DNA of 64,000 nucleotides from Myrmaecium sp. VS I D KN 1 (GCA_019775845.1 JADQAV010000043.1:248001-312000); one strand, 5' to 3'; positions 23,036 through 34,600 are shown, numbered from the stretch's first letter. Notes: a model not told the origin generated them from the letters alone. Made by a program: numbers and translations.

Positions 23036-23597
23036 ATGGTAGGTTCTCACACGCATCCGCCCGTCGCACCTCTCCCCCCTCGCGTCTCCCCCCTACCACC
23101 GCAACATGCTCAGTAATGACCGCGACATAGGCGCAAGCTAACCAACCCTCCCAAAGCTTCCCTTAGGCCTGCTGACCGCCACCCAAGGCCAGGCCATCCT
23201 TGTCGAACTCAAGAACGGCGACTCCCTCAACGGTCACCTCGTCGCATGCGACACTTGGATGAACCTCACCCTTAAAGAAGTGGTGCAGACCAGCGCCGAT
23301 GGCGAGCGTTTCACGAGATTACCGGAGGCGTACGTGCGGGGGAACAATGTCAGTCACCTTCCGCACAACCCGAGAGCTCTCTGCAGCACGTTCGTGGCCT
23401 AACGATGATCGCAGATCAAGTACCTTCGCGTACCCGAAGAGATAATAGACGTGGTCAAGGAGCAGCAGGCGAGGGACCAAGCCGCCCGTGGCGGTCGCGG
23501 TGGCGCACATCCGCGCGGTGACCACGGCGGGCGCGGAGACCGAGGCCGCGGCATGGGTCGTGGAGGACGTGGCCGCGGTCGCGGTCGGGGCGGTTGA
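23036..23597 (+). CDS. LSM4: U6 snRNA-associated Sm-like protein LSm4
   Basis: LSm4 is a subunit of the heptameric rings LSm2-8 (U6 snRNA, splicing) and LSm1-7 (mRNA decapping). Coding exons are 23036-23038, 23157-23348 and 23415-23597, with introns of 118 and 66 bases, for 125 residues. The first coding exon is only the ATG; the second starts at once with [20 protein letters not shown]. Sm motif 1 ([23 protein letters not shown]) and motif 2 ([15 protein letters not shown], completed by the second splice) are both intact. The tail is an RGG/RGR-rich stretch of about 40 residues typical of fungal and animal LSm4. Length and motifs fit a normal protein. The neighbouring PPR gene lies 448 bases downstream on the same strand. 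Confidence 0.95.
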
Positions 23598-24045
23598 AGC
23601 GGAGGATAGAATGGCTTGAAATGGAGGATGAAGCAACGAAGCAAAAGGCTACAACAAGCGGCCTGTACCACTCGTAGCCGATGCACTGTCAAGCTCCGCC
23701 AGAGTCCCAGGTTGGATGGACTGACGGTCCGCTCAGCAGTGGCGGAAGACACATCAAGACCATGAAGGAAAGATGTAGTTCGACCCTTACAAGTATTTCC
23801 CGCCAGTTATCCACGTCTGTGATCAAGTAAATGATGATTTGACCAGCGCGGTCATTTGCGCCTGTTGTGCTGTGCCGTCGTAAGGCAGCAGAACCGCCAA
23901 GACCCATATCGGAGGTGACCAACCGTGCCAACTTCTCCGCAATCCGCTCTCGAGGGTCTCCCCCAAACCCCAGAGGGTTTCCCCAGATCAACCGCCGCAC
24001 CTCCACCTTCACCTCCACCTCCACCACCGCACGCCCAGTAACCCA
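23598..24045. other. Intergenic between LSM4 and the PPR gene
   Basis: This 448-base spacer should hold the 3' end of LSM4 and the promoter of the PPR gene. The last 60 bases before the next ATG are CCACCTCC-rich. No other feature is seen. Confidence 0.55.
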
Positions 24046-27000
24046 ATGCTTCCACACATAGCAATATGTGATAGTCTGGGACGGACGATATGCCATTCGC
24101 ACGCCTCGAGCGCCGCACGGATATGCGTCGTCCGGCGTCGACCACATCCCTCTGTGGCCAGCTGTGCCACATCCCGACCGCCCTTGCACGCTCCATCATG
24201 CCGGTTCAGCACGACTCCGCCCACACCGCTGTACAGCGAGATGCCCAGCATACACGGCTTCCTGCCGCCCGGGCTCGACAAACCCTCTAAACGTCCATCG
24301 CGACGGTATTGGCCGCGTGAGCGCCGGTTCCGGCCCCATCCCCAGCCTGAACAGCCAGACAAGTCGCCCGACCAAGAGCCCGACGAAGGACGACACGGCC
24401 AGCAAGCTGACGAGCGGGCCAGGCACGACCGTTTTCGCACAATGTTCGACTTCTCATGGGCCGAGAAGACGACGGAAACGCTGTACGATCTCATCCGGGA
24501 TGCCGCCTTCCAAGGGAAGGTGCAGAGGGTGGAGGCGCTGGTCTATTACCTCGTGCACGAGCGTGGCGAGCGGCCAAACGTGCGCCTCTACTCCGCTCTC
24601 ATCCTCAGCAACGTGTCGGCGGAGGAGGGCGACGGGATGCGGGTGATGCACTACCTCGCCGAAATGACGGAGCAGGGGATCGAGATGGACAGCGTGCTCT
24701 GCCTGGACGTGCTCCGCGCGACGGCGATTCATCCGGACTACGTGCTGCGCATGGACCTTCTGGAATACATGCGGAGTCGGTGGATTGACCTGGGACGGGA
24801 GGGCCAGGTGTGGGTGGTGGCTGGCTTGCTGCTCGAGAGGCAGTTCGAGCTCGCGCTGGAGCGGATGGACAAGATGCAAGAGGATGGTTTGGATGTCCCG
24901 ATCTGGCTTAAGGACAAGGCCTTCTATATGATCGCTGAGGAGGAGGATGTGGAGGAAACCTTTCGGATGGTGATGGAGCGGGAGGAGTGGCAGGACGGCA
25001 GCGAGCAGATCAGCCAGGGAATATGGTGGACGCTGTTGGAGTTGGCGGTGGGAAAGCTCCATGTACACACTCCTCCGTCGCTCTCTTTCTTGAACCCGAC
25101 TTGCTTACTTGCATTCGCAGTACGACGCCGCCTCTTACGTATACAACAAGAAGGTTGCCACGAACCAGCTTGTCCCGCCTTCCGGCACGCTCCTCAACGT
25201 CCTCATCACCGCCTCCCGCCATGGCGACATCCCCATGGCCACCGACATCTTCCGCATCCTGACACGCATGTCCGTCCTGCCCTCCGCCTTGCACTACGAG
25301 CTCCTCGCATCCACCTACCTGGCCGCGGACGACGCCACCGGCGCCCTCTCGATCTATACGCTCATGCTCGAGACCGGCGTCGAGATCAACGAGCGCACCA
25401 CCGCAGATCTCCACCGCTGGCTCCGCCCCGACCGCGCCTGCTTCGACGCCGCTCTCGCCGGGCTCATGACCCTCTACCACACGCACCAAAAGCAGATCCC
25501 CTTTCCCGTCGTCAACACACTCATCCACGCCGCCTGCCACCACGGCGCCGTCGACCTCGCCCTCGACCTGTACCACAACTTCCATATCCTCTGCGCGGAG
25601 CTGCCGTCGCGAAGTGGGAGAGACAGATCGAGGGCGAGAGGCAGAGGAGAGCCGATTCTCCCCACCCTCCGCACCATTAACACACTGCTGGAGGGCCTGG
25701 TGACGACGGTGGACCCCCACGCCGCCAGGGAGCTGGCGCAAGAAATGCAGTCCTGGGGTTTGTCGCCGGACAAGCACACCTATGATGGCATGATGCGGGT
25801 ATATTTGGCGGCGTACGAGCGCGCGGTGGAAGAGAAGAAGCGGGCAAGAGAGAAGGGATGGAGGAAGGCGGATAAGGAAGTGCAAGTGGAAGGCAGTGAG
25901 GATGTTGTAAAGGAGACGACAACGCACGAAGGGACACACGACGAGCCAGCTCCGGCCATTCCGCCGCAGCAGACCGAGCAGCGCATCGAGTGGCAGTGGC
26001 CAGTGCAAGCGCAGATGCAAGAACAAGACGAAACCGTCCATCACCAAGCCGCAGACGCCTCAACCCCTTCCGAAAACCAAGGCGACGACAACCCCGACAC
26101 CCCTGAAACAGATCCCCCGCCCCCTCCCAGCCTCACCCCCGCCGAAGCCATCGCCATCCTCCGCTCGCTATCCGCGTCCCTACCCCAGCAGAAACGCAGA
26201 ACTCCCTCACAGGCGCCCTCGCCAACCCTCACCCTCCCGGTCCTCCCCCTATCCGCCCACCCCAAGCCCCGCACCCTCCTCGCATACGCCTTCGAGCACG
26301 CCGCCGCTGCGCTGCGCGCCGCGCTCCCCGTGCGGGCCGCGACGATCCACCGCCTCCTCCGCACGGCCGCCGCGCGGGACCGCGCCGTCCTCTTCCGAGG
26401 CCGTGCCCGCGACCACGGCGGCGACAACGACGACGGCGACGGCGATGCGCCACCTGCGCTTTTCCTGGAGACCTATCCGGCGGCTCAGGTCGTCCTGCAG
26501 AACCTCCGGCTGCGCGATGTGCCTGGGTGGCACGCGCTGGAGGAACTACTGGCTGCTATGGATGCGGAGGAGGAGCGGTGGGAGCGGTGTTGGGAGAAGG
26601 TTGTGAGGATTGAGGAGCGGTTGGCGGATGGGGATGGGGAGTGGGTGGAGGCGGAGGTGGGGGCGGAGGTGGAGGAGAATCCCGCCGTTAATGTGGGTGC
26701 TGAAACAGAGATGGGGGAGTGCGAAGAAGCGGCAATTACTCGGGATTGGAGTGGCGATGGTGATTTGGGGGCAGAGGCGGAGATCGTCGAGGTGGTCGGA
26801 GGAAGGATGGGGGGGGTTGATGAGAAAGCCATGGACGAGGATGAAGCCATGGACGAAGAGAAAGTTGCGGACGAGGAGAACGTCGCGGACGACGAGAAAG
26901 TCGCGGACGATGAGAAGATCGCGGACGAGGAGAAAGCCGTAGACGAGGAGAAAGCCACACACGAGGAAACGCAGCGAAGCGAATGGGATGGCCTGGTCGG

Positions 27001-27622
27001 ACTGGAGGCGTACGGATTCTTAGGGTGGGAGATGGAGGAGAAAAATGAGAACGGCGGAGATGGTCCCGCTGGCTGGGAAACCGACGAGCGTAACGATGAC
27101 GAGAGTAATACTACCGCGGCCGGGTGGAATTACCACGATCGCATGGAGGAGAGCCCTGCCGCGGCGGATCGTGGGCTCGGGAGTAGCTGGGTCAATGAAC
27201 GTGTAGAGGAGGGAAGAGATGCAAACCACGCCCGGAGTGGCAGCACCTTCTTCACGCATTGGTGTAGCCTGCAACAGCTGCATCCCATGGCGGCGGAGCA
27301 GGTGCAGCAGACCGAGAGTGATTTGGAACGGCAAGTGCACCAGCGACGGGCTGAGTTGGCACAGGAGCAGCAGGAGCTACACCAGCGTCAGCAGTATCAG
27401 CAGCAGTACCAGCACCAGCAACCGCGGTATCGGCAGCTTCAGCAGCAGCAGCAGCAGCAGTATCAGCATCAGCGGAGATGGGAGGAAGCCCCGCAACAAG
27501 CTCAGCAGCAACGGCTTCCGGGCGAGAAGACGAAGAGAGTCGAGCAGGAATGGGGATACTTCAGCAAGACGTCACGTATGCGGCCGAATGACTCTTCCTC
27601 GTCTTCATCATTCCGGCCGTGA
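24046..27622 (+). CDS. Mitochondrial pentatricopeptide-repeat protein with long acidic/Gln-rich tail
   Basis: Two exons, 24046-25062 and 25121-27622, join in phase 0 over a 58-base intron for 1172 residues. The N-terminus is rich in Arg, Ser and His with few acidic residues and contains CRFSTTPP, a good mitochondrial cleavage context. Helical PPR-like units run from about residue 130 to 590; examples are KVQRVEALVYYLVHERGERP, NVRLYSALILSN, DIPMATDIFRILTRMSVLP, ALSIYTLMLETGVEIN, VVNTLIHAACHHGAVDLALD and ELAQEMQSWGLSPDKHTYDG. Such proteins bind organellar RNA and act in its stability or translation. The target here is unknown. The C-terminal 350 residues are unusual: acidic, with eight six-residue repeats (residues about 909-956), then a Gln-rich segment (QQQYQHQQPRYRQLQQQ). 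This tail is probably disordered and may vary between strains. Confidence 0.85.
26828..26971 (+). repeat. Coding 18-bp minisatellite, eight units
   Basis: Eight consecutive 18-base units encode variants of a six-residue block, for example AMDEEK, VADEEN, VADDEK, IADEEK and AVDEEK. All keep the frame of the PPR protein. The units differ by a few bases, so the array is not brand new, but its length may be polymorphic. Confidence 0.9.
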
Positions 27623-28484
27623 GAGGAGGAGGATCTGAGCTTATGATCAGGGCTAGTTTGGGGGCGATTGGCAAGATATCCAGAGCGCCAGGAGCGATGG
27701 GGTAGATCTCCGGCGCTGGCGCCGGAGATCGAAGAGCACGGCTGAAAGTCTATCTTTTGTTGTTTTGTTCCGAAGTTCACGATTTCCATGATGCTTTGTT
27801 TTTCTTTTCCCCTCTTCCGCCGCTGACGGCGAAGGGCATGTTGATGAGATCATTTTCCCCCGAAGCCTGGAGTGTGGAGTTAGGAGCCAGGAAAATTAGA
27901 CAGTACGTGCGCAGATCAGATAGACTGTAGAGAAAGTAAAGGGTTGATGTGTGCATGTGGCATCGTCGTGCGAAAAGAATGAAGTTAGGGAAAGCGGAAG
28001 AGCGATTCTCTTGGGATGGGGACTGAAGATGGGAAAGATGGAAAAATGATAGATGAACTTTTGGTAATATTATTTATTATATTCCAAAAAATGAAAAGCA
28101 AGAAGATATCTACTTCAAGCCTTCCAACCAGACCTAGTAATCCAACCCCTATCGATGATCAAAAAAAGCAATAGGGAAGATTGATGGTGAGATGTCGCTT
28201 TCCAAGTAAATGATGCTTATGCTCCCACTAAGATCGACGGCGATGCTAACAACAACAACAAGAGTGGAGCAGAAAGGAAGAACACTATGTATGTATGGTA
28301 CATTCCGGAAATCAGATCTTCTACACACCAATCAGTCCATGCTCTCTCCCGAAATCCCGTTAGTGATACACCTCCTCTAATCGAACACCAACAGCCAAAC
28401 CACCTCGCTTTTTTTCCGCACTCATGACGTCTTCTTCACTCAGCCTAACCCAATTCTCCGAAAGTGAACCTCCTATGCCCCCGC
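27623..28484. other. Intergenic, convergent 3' region of PPR gene and MIA40
   Basis: This 862-base gap holds a perfect 26-bp palindrome at 27705-27730 and an AT-rich part around 28040-28140. No coding frame is credible. It should contain both 3' untranslated regions. Confidence 0.55.
27705..27730. repeat. Perfect inverted repeat, 12-bp arms, 2-base spacer
   Basis: The arm GATCTCCGGCGC is followed by TG and then its exact reverse complement GCGCCGGAGATC. It begins 82 bases after the stop codon of the PPR gene. As RNA it would form a GC-rich stem with almost no loop, which is strained, so a DNA-level role or chance is as likely as a 3'-UTR hairpin. Confidence 0.85.
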
Positions 28485-29632
28485 TCATTTCTTCGTCACC
28501 GCATTCCCGCTGTACCACTGCCTGGGTATCGGTTCGTCATCCTCGGCCACCTCCTCAGCCGTGTCCTTCTTCACCTGCTCCGTAGCCTGTTGCGCGCGAG
28601 CCTGGCGGCCCGGCGCGTCCGGGTGCGGCTGGTCGTCGATCTTCGAGTCGGCAACCTTCTCCGCACGCTCGTGGGGAGACTTGATGTCGGCGGTGGACGG
28701 GGTTTGGGCGGGCTTGCTCGAAGAAGCGGCTTCGGGCGCGGGAGCGGCGCTTTCGGGAGCGGCGGTAGGCTTGCTGCCATCCGCGGTCACGTCGTTCTCA
28801 TCGTCCTCGAGTTCGGCGCCGTAGATGTCGGGGTATTGGCGGAAGCAGTCTTGCATGTGCCTGCGGCGGCTTCTGTTAGTGGCTGTCTGGGCAAGGGTGA
28901 TGCTTGACCTTTGTGTGCGGCAAAACGTACTTGAACTTCTCGATGCAGTCCATGCCCTTCGGCTCCTCGGTCGAGTAGACGAAGCAGCTGAATGCGGCCT
29001 TGAATTGTTCGCCGCATGGGCCGTGGGCCATGCCGCCCAAGCATGGGCAGTCCCAGTTGATCTCGCCGGTTTCGGGGTTGAAAGCGCCTTGCTGGTCGGC
29101 CTCCTCCTGCAAGCCTCCGAGCCCACCTTCTTGCTGCTCTCCAGGAGCAGCGCCGGCTTGCTCAGCCTCCGGCGCGGCTATCGTTGCTTGCTTCGACCGA
29201 GGAGCCGCAGCGGCCTTCTTCTTCCTCTTCTCTTCCACAAGGCTTTCGATCGTAGGAGCCGGCTGAGCTTCGATATCGCTCGCGGGGACGGTCTCGAACG
29301 GGTGTATCCTTCGGGCCACTGTGACACCAAATACCAATTAGCTCGCTGATTCCGAGGGTATAGTTACATCTTCCGTCGCCAATGGCACAGCTGGACCGTC
29401 AGCGAGCCAACTTACGTCGAGCGGGCTCCTCGGCAAACACGGTGGAGGTGTTGTAGTAGTAAACAATAGCACCGGCGAGGGTCACGCGCGCGACGAGCGA
29501 CTTGAAGCTCCTTCGCTTCTTCGTGGGCGGCGCGGTGGAGAGGAAGCGGCGGGCGGGAGCTGCGGAGGAAGTGATGGGGCTGGAGCGAGGGACGGAAGCG
29601 CGCAAAACGGCGCGCGAGGCGGGTCGGAACAT
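28485..29632 (-). CDS. MIA40: Mitochondrial intermembrane space import and assembly protein 40
   Basis: MIA40 is the oxidoreductase that binds and oxidises small Cys-rich proteins entering the intermembrane space, with Erv1 as electron acceptor. Exons on the minus strand are 29632-29416, 29318-28931 and 28860-28485, with introns of 97 and 70 bases, for 326 residues. The N-terminus is a Ser/Arg-rich presequence ([13 protein letters not shown]) followed by an inner-membrane anchor, [15 protein letters not shown]. The redox-active CPC is C163/C165 in [10 protein letters not shown]. The twin CX9C pair is C174/C184 and C197/C207, and intron 2 cuts the second CX9C between FK and HMQDC. An Ala/Glu/Pro-rich linker and an acidic tail complete the fungal form, as in yeast Mia40. 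All catalytic residues are present. Confidence 0.95.
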
Positions 29633-30739
29633 GACGACGGCGTATTGCAGGTCAATTGCAAGGAGACAAAGGAAAGGAATATGGAGATGGCGGCGCGGAG
29701 GGTGGTGGGTGTGGGCTCGGCGAGCTGTGCTGGCGTCGAGGTGCTGGAAAGATTTGGATCGAAGTTGACGTCCTTCTCTTTAGCTGCTGGGTGGGTGGGT
29801 GAGGTGTGGATTGCTAAGCGGGCAGGTTGAGCCGAGGCGTGTTGGTTGGCCTGAGGCAGATTTTGGATGTAGGGGATGAATGGCATCTCTTCCATCAGAT
29901 ATTATTATTCAGGCGGCCATGGACGATTCACTGGTTGTCTATCTGTCTGGTCTCCTAAGCCCAGGAGAATTCCCGCCGTCAATGTCCAAAATGGTCATGA
30001 CTGAGAACGTCCATGTGAATTAGAATTCGATGTCTTATTATATATAACACATATAGTTTTACCCAAATCAATGGCATCCTCCTAAAATCACACTCTCTCG
30101 GATATTTCAATCTACTATATACCTCATCGCTGTGGGATGGATCTTCTCGGGATACTTGGCCTGTATATACCTTATTATACCTCATTTAGCTCATAGCGAC
30201 TTTACGAGATGCCCTAGGAAGCTCTTCAAGGACAGACAGTTCAAGGCAAACTACCTACCACTCTTGTTCATGGACCAGGTCCCGTATAGCTAAAGAGAAG
30301 GTTATCAGTTGGCTCCTGTAATCATATTATACCATAAGCTACCATCAATGAAGCCGTGAAGTGAGGTAGGCTAGTATCCTTCTCGAGAGGTTTTGTGGGA
30401 AACAACAGTGGGTTGTCCCGTCCTGCTCTTCTCCACGCCGGTTCCACCCGATGACGCTCCAGATTCCCACTAGCCACACTGGCTAGGTGACGTCACACCA
30501 GCCGCTTCAGAGGCCGGGGTACATCTTCCGCGCCTGTTTCTTCCGGCGGGCTTCTGCACCAACTTCTGCATCCACTCGGCAGCATCTCTGCATCGTCCTC
30601 CAGTGATCCTTCATCACCCCAGCTCTCGACCTCTAGCTCCATCACACTCATCCACATCACAAACGGTCCTATCCATCCTTCATAATCAATCGATCCTCGC
30701 GCCGCTGCCTCTTTATCCTACCCCGCAAACAACAACGCC
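29633..30739. promoter_or_regulatory. Divergent region between MIA40 and the OM14-family gene
   Basis: This 1.1-kb region carries two promoters. Bases 30000-30190 are an AT-rich island with several TATATA words in otherwise GC-richer DNA; it may be the decayed remains of inserted DNA, though no ends or coding parts can be recognised. Bases 30590-30735 are a C/T-rich leader before the plus-strand ATG. Confidence 0.5.
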
Positions 30740-31662
30740 ATGTCTTATGCATCCGTCGCCGCCAGCGGTCCCCATCAGTCCGCCGAAGAAGTAAGTAGAC
30801 GTGACCTACAATCACCTCCAAAGAAGCCTTGCTGACCATTACTATGTAGGCGTAAGTACCACCACCCTTTCTTCGCTGGCTTTCTGTGTATTCCTAGGAC
30901 AATGGTGACGTGGATGGGTTGAGTTTTCCGTGTCTTTCGTGGTGCGCATCACACAACCACGAGTTGTTGTGCGATAACGAAGCTGCTATGGAAGCTACAG
31001 CGCTCACTGAGCCCTACTGAGCGGGGAAGGCAATGATCGCGCCGCAAACCCACCGCCCATTCCCGTCGCCAAACTACGTTCATCACGTGCGAATTAGGAT
31101 CCACCAGGAATGCAAGCTGACATCGTCCCCATAGTCGTGCCCCTCCCGTTCCCCAAGTTGTCCATACCGATGAAAGCGTACATTCCCTCGTGGACGTTGA
31201 CAGCCCTCACGTTGCTTCCGTTCCCTCCGACTATGAATCTCAGGACATAAAGACGGAAACCCAGGCCGAGCGCATCGAGCACGAGGCCCGGGACAGGGAG
31301 ATCGCGGCCAAGCAGAAGGCGCAAGAGGCGAAAGAGAAGGCCCAGGAGGCCAAGGAGAAGGCCAAGGCGAAGGCCAACAAGGCTGGACACCGCATCAAGG
31401 AGAACAGCGATAACCCGGTCATTCTCGGCAATACGGTTGCCATGGTGGCTATCGGCGCGGCTCTTGGGTTCGGCGCGTACAGGAAGTACAGCGCCGGTCA
31501 GCTCACCTGGAAGCTTGCCGGTGCATGGGCAGGCGTCCTTGGTCTCTTTGCCGTCGGCGACTATTATCTTTCACAGTATGTGATTTTCTGCCTCACAAGA
31601 TGAGCCTTTTGCTGATAGACTGTTACAGATACCTCTTCCAGAAGTACCCTCCCAAGAAGTAA
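30740..31662 (+). CDS. OM14-family mitochondrial outer membrane protein
   Basis: The best model has exons 30740-30790, 30850-30851, 31135-31575 and 31629-31662, for 175 residues. Introns are 59, 283 and 53 bases. The second exon is only two bases (GC), lying between a perfect TAG acceptor and a perfect GTAAGT donor. Without it the frame is lost, and with it the sequence reads SAEEARAPPVPQVVHTDE. Next comes an Ala/Lys/Glu-rich helix (AKQKAQEAKEKAQEAKEKAK), followed by NPVILGNTVAMVAIGAALGF, a second hydrophobic stretch, KLAGAWAGVLGLFAVGDYYL, and the end QYLFQKYPPKK. This C-terminal part matches the fungal OM14 C-terminal domain. Yeast Om14 sits in the outer mitochondrial membrane and has been linked to ribosome docking; a shared role here is inference. 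Confidence 0.8.
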
Positions 31663-34600
31663 ACACGGCCCCAACGGCCGTGGAGCGAACTCTCACCTCT
31701 TAACTGGGTCAGGGCCCCGGGAGCACCTTTGCCATCTGCTCTTCTTCCTCTCATCTCCGATCTCTGTCTTACCTTATACCTCTCCTATCTACTCTCTGGC
31801 CGCGATGGCGCTATCGTGCGCACTGAGCACATAGCCTTTTCTTCTTACTGACTGCGCCTTTCGTCTCTTCTGGTTGCGATTGCTGGAAGAGCGGAATATT
31901 CATTTTGGAGTCGAGGAACTGCTTGTGGGGCGGAGGGGATCTGCGCCGGACTCATTTCAAATGCACTGCGTTGAGAAGACCTGAATCTGTTTAGTTTATG
32001 GGATGCATGATGAACGAAATTACACGCCTGATCTCAAAGAAAGTTGCTTGTTTGTCTTCGGAGTGATTCTTTATTTCTTTTGTCGTCTTTATCTCTATCC
32101 GTCTTGCTGGAGCACGGTTTCGTTTGATCCTGCGCCTGCATCCCCCTTTTTCGATCATCTGAGTCTCAGCACAACGGGTGTCTTCGACAAGTCTATGACT
32201 CGCATTGACACTGACGGGCGAAAAGAATTATGACGAACATGTTTCATATGCGAGACCTTTCACTGCTCGACATCTGCTCTTCCTCTCTTTTGTCTATTAC
32301 CAAGGAAACCTGATGTCCCATGTAGGACGGTAAGCGCAGAATCGGATCATCGAGGCAGAGGAGGAGAAAAAGGCCCGTTGCTAGCCTTGTGAGTCCAAAG
32401 TCAGGATTAGGGACTCCCTCAAGACCGCGGAAAGGTCGGTGGCCGCCAGCGCATGAAGCAAGAAGCACGGGTCGGATGGAGAGACTGCCGTCCTCGCGTC
32501 GGTACCTCGTGGTCGATGATCTGCCCGCCGTTGTCATGGAAGGTGTTGACACGCTCGATGATATGACAGTACTGAGCGAGGTGGCAGGGAAAGGGGAAGG
32601 GGAAGGACATGAGTGGAGGGGGGGGGGAAGGGAGGGCTCTGGTACAATCGCAGTAGTAGTAGGACTTTGTCACGAACACTGTAGCGTTGCTGCTTCGACG
32701 GTTCCAGCGAGCAGGAACAAATGGGTGGAGTCGATGTAAACTATATACTGATGACCCTGCCGATGCCTCCTTAGGGAGTGTGAAGACGGTACAGTATGTA
32801 CCATCATTGCTTCATGACTTCTGCACGCTGATTCCAGGATGTCACTCGCGAAAGAGAATTTCGACGGTTCATCTGCACCACAGCTCTGCACATGCGAGTT
32901 CCCAGTTAGAATCTAGAGACCCAGGTACTGGTCTGCGACGCTATGTCGTGTTGTATACCAGGGTGAAAGAGGATTGCCATCACTTCATAGCAGCACACAG
33001 TCGAAGACCAGAACATGCTTCACGCGTCACATGCAGCCAGCTTCGCCTGGGCTTCCCCATTTCCAAGGTCTATTCACTCCCGGAATCTGCAAAGCTTTGT
33101 AGTATATTCTCATCGATCAAGTCTCGAGGGGACTAAGGCTGGGGAGGATCGGGGGGGTAACGCTCAATGTGGCCGATGGAGAGCGTGTGTGTCGAACGGA
33201 CTGACGCCATCGACCTGCTGAGCAATGCAATCACAACTCCGATGCCGACGTTTGTTCGTTTGTTCGTTCGCTCGCTGCGGTGGGAATATACTCGGGATGG
33301 TAAGGGAAGAGTCGGAGTTAGGTGGATAGGGTGGACGGTGGGTATGTACTGTAAGTCACTGAAGCCATTTCTCTTCCCAGTCGTTCTCTATTCTGCGGTG
33401 TGTAGGACATTTGGAGGTATCGACGATGGCAGGCAGAACCGGGCTGTGGGAAGAAGAGGCGTTCATCGAGAGATGGCTCCGCTCAAGCAACCGGAGGGCC
33501 TTAAGCAGGGAATCTTCGGATTACTCTCGCCAAGGGGTTGCAGACACAGATATCCCGCGCTCTGCCGTCCTGCCCAACTGCTTCCATGACGTACAGTGGT
33601 TCGATGGGGGAGAAGAACCCTGAAGGAAGAGCGTTAATCAAGAGCATTCATGCAGCAACAGCCCGCGTCTGCACCTACGATCGAGTGACCTAAGCCCGCC
33701 GTTTCTGTGTCCCAGAAAGGTGTCGGCCGAGTGGTGGTGGTGGCGGCGGCTTGCGAACCCCCCATTCACCCTCTCCCAACCCCCACAGCCCCTTCCAGCA
33801 GACACCGAAGAGAAGGAGATGAAGGGGGATAGGCCGCCAGACCAAAGCCACGTCCCTCCCGTTTCAGAGTGAGTCAAGTTCCCCAGAGTTCCAAAGGGTG
33901 TGGAGGAGCAAGCGGCAGCCTTTCAGCTCGTTCCCGTCCCTACCCACTGCGCCGAACGTCTGACCGGAGTTCCCCCCTCCCCCCACGGGAACGAAGGAAC
34001 GAAAGAAGGATCGTTGGCGGCACACACACGATGGGGGATGGGGAGCCCGGCGAAGCTAGCAGCCCCGTTCTAAGCCCCGCAAAGCTGTCGGTCGTATCCG
34101 TCCGAGAGAGGACACGCGCATCGCCCCTCCCCCCCCATTCTCATACCCACCGCCGCGCCTCCCCTCCTCCTCATCTCGTCACCCCCATTCTCGGGTATCG
34201 CTTTCTCTTCTTCTTGAACGGCCCTGCCAACGCCGTGCAATACCGCACACAGCAGCAAGCAGCAGATGGCCTTTTTCTTAGCGCGTGCAGGAAGAAGAGG
34301 GGCGTGAGCCGCCCCAGATGCCCAGTCGCTGGTACGAGAACCCCCGATTCTTGCTGCAGGCCCTTGCAAGAGGCGACGGAAGTCGCGGCCACCGAGGGCG
34401 AATTCGCAGAATCTCAACCGGGTCTTCGGGTCCTGCGCGAATCGCGGGTTGGACGGTACGATCCCCTTGCTTGATGTGAAGCGTGAAGAAGGAAGAGGTT
34501 CTCGAGGTCCCGACAACCGGGTTCGTGAAGGGGTGGTGTGGGTGTCACAAGTATCTCCGGATGAGGCCGAACGCAGTGTGTGTGTGTGTGCGTGTGTGCG

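Noticed and set aside
30000-30190. AT-rich block considered as a transposon remnant
   Set aside because: No terminal repeats, target-site duplication or coding trace could be seen, so it is not annotated as a mobile element.
33869-34474. A 201-codon open frame in the gene-poor region
   Set aside because: Composition is Arg/Ser/Pro-skewed, there is no motif, and an overlapping minus-strand frame is equally long, so neither is supported.
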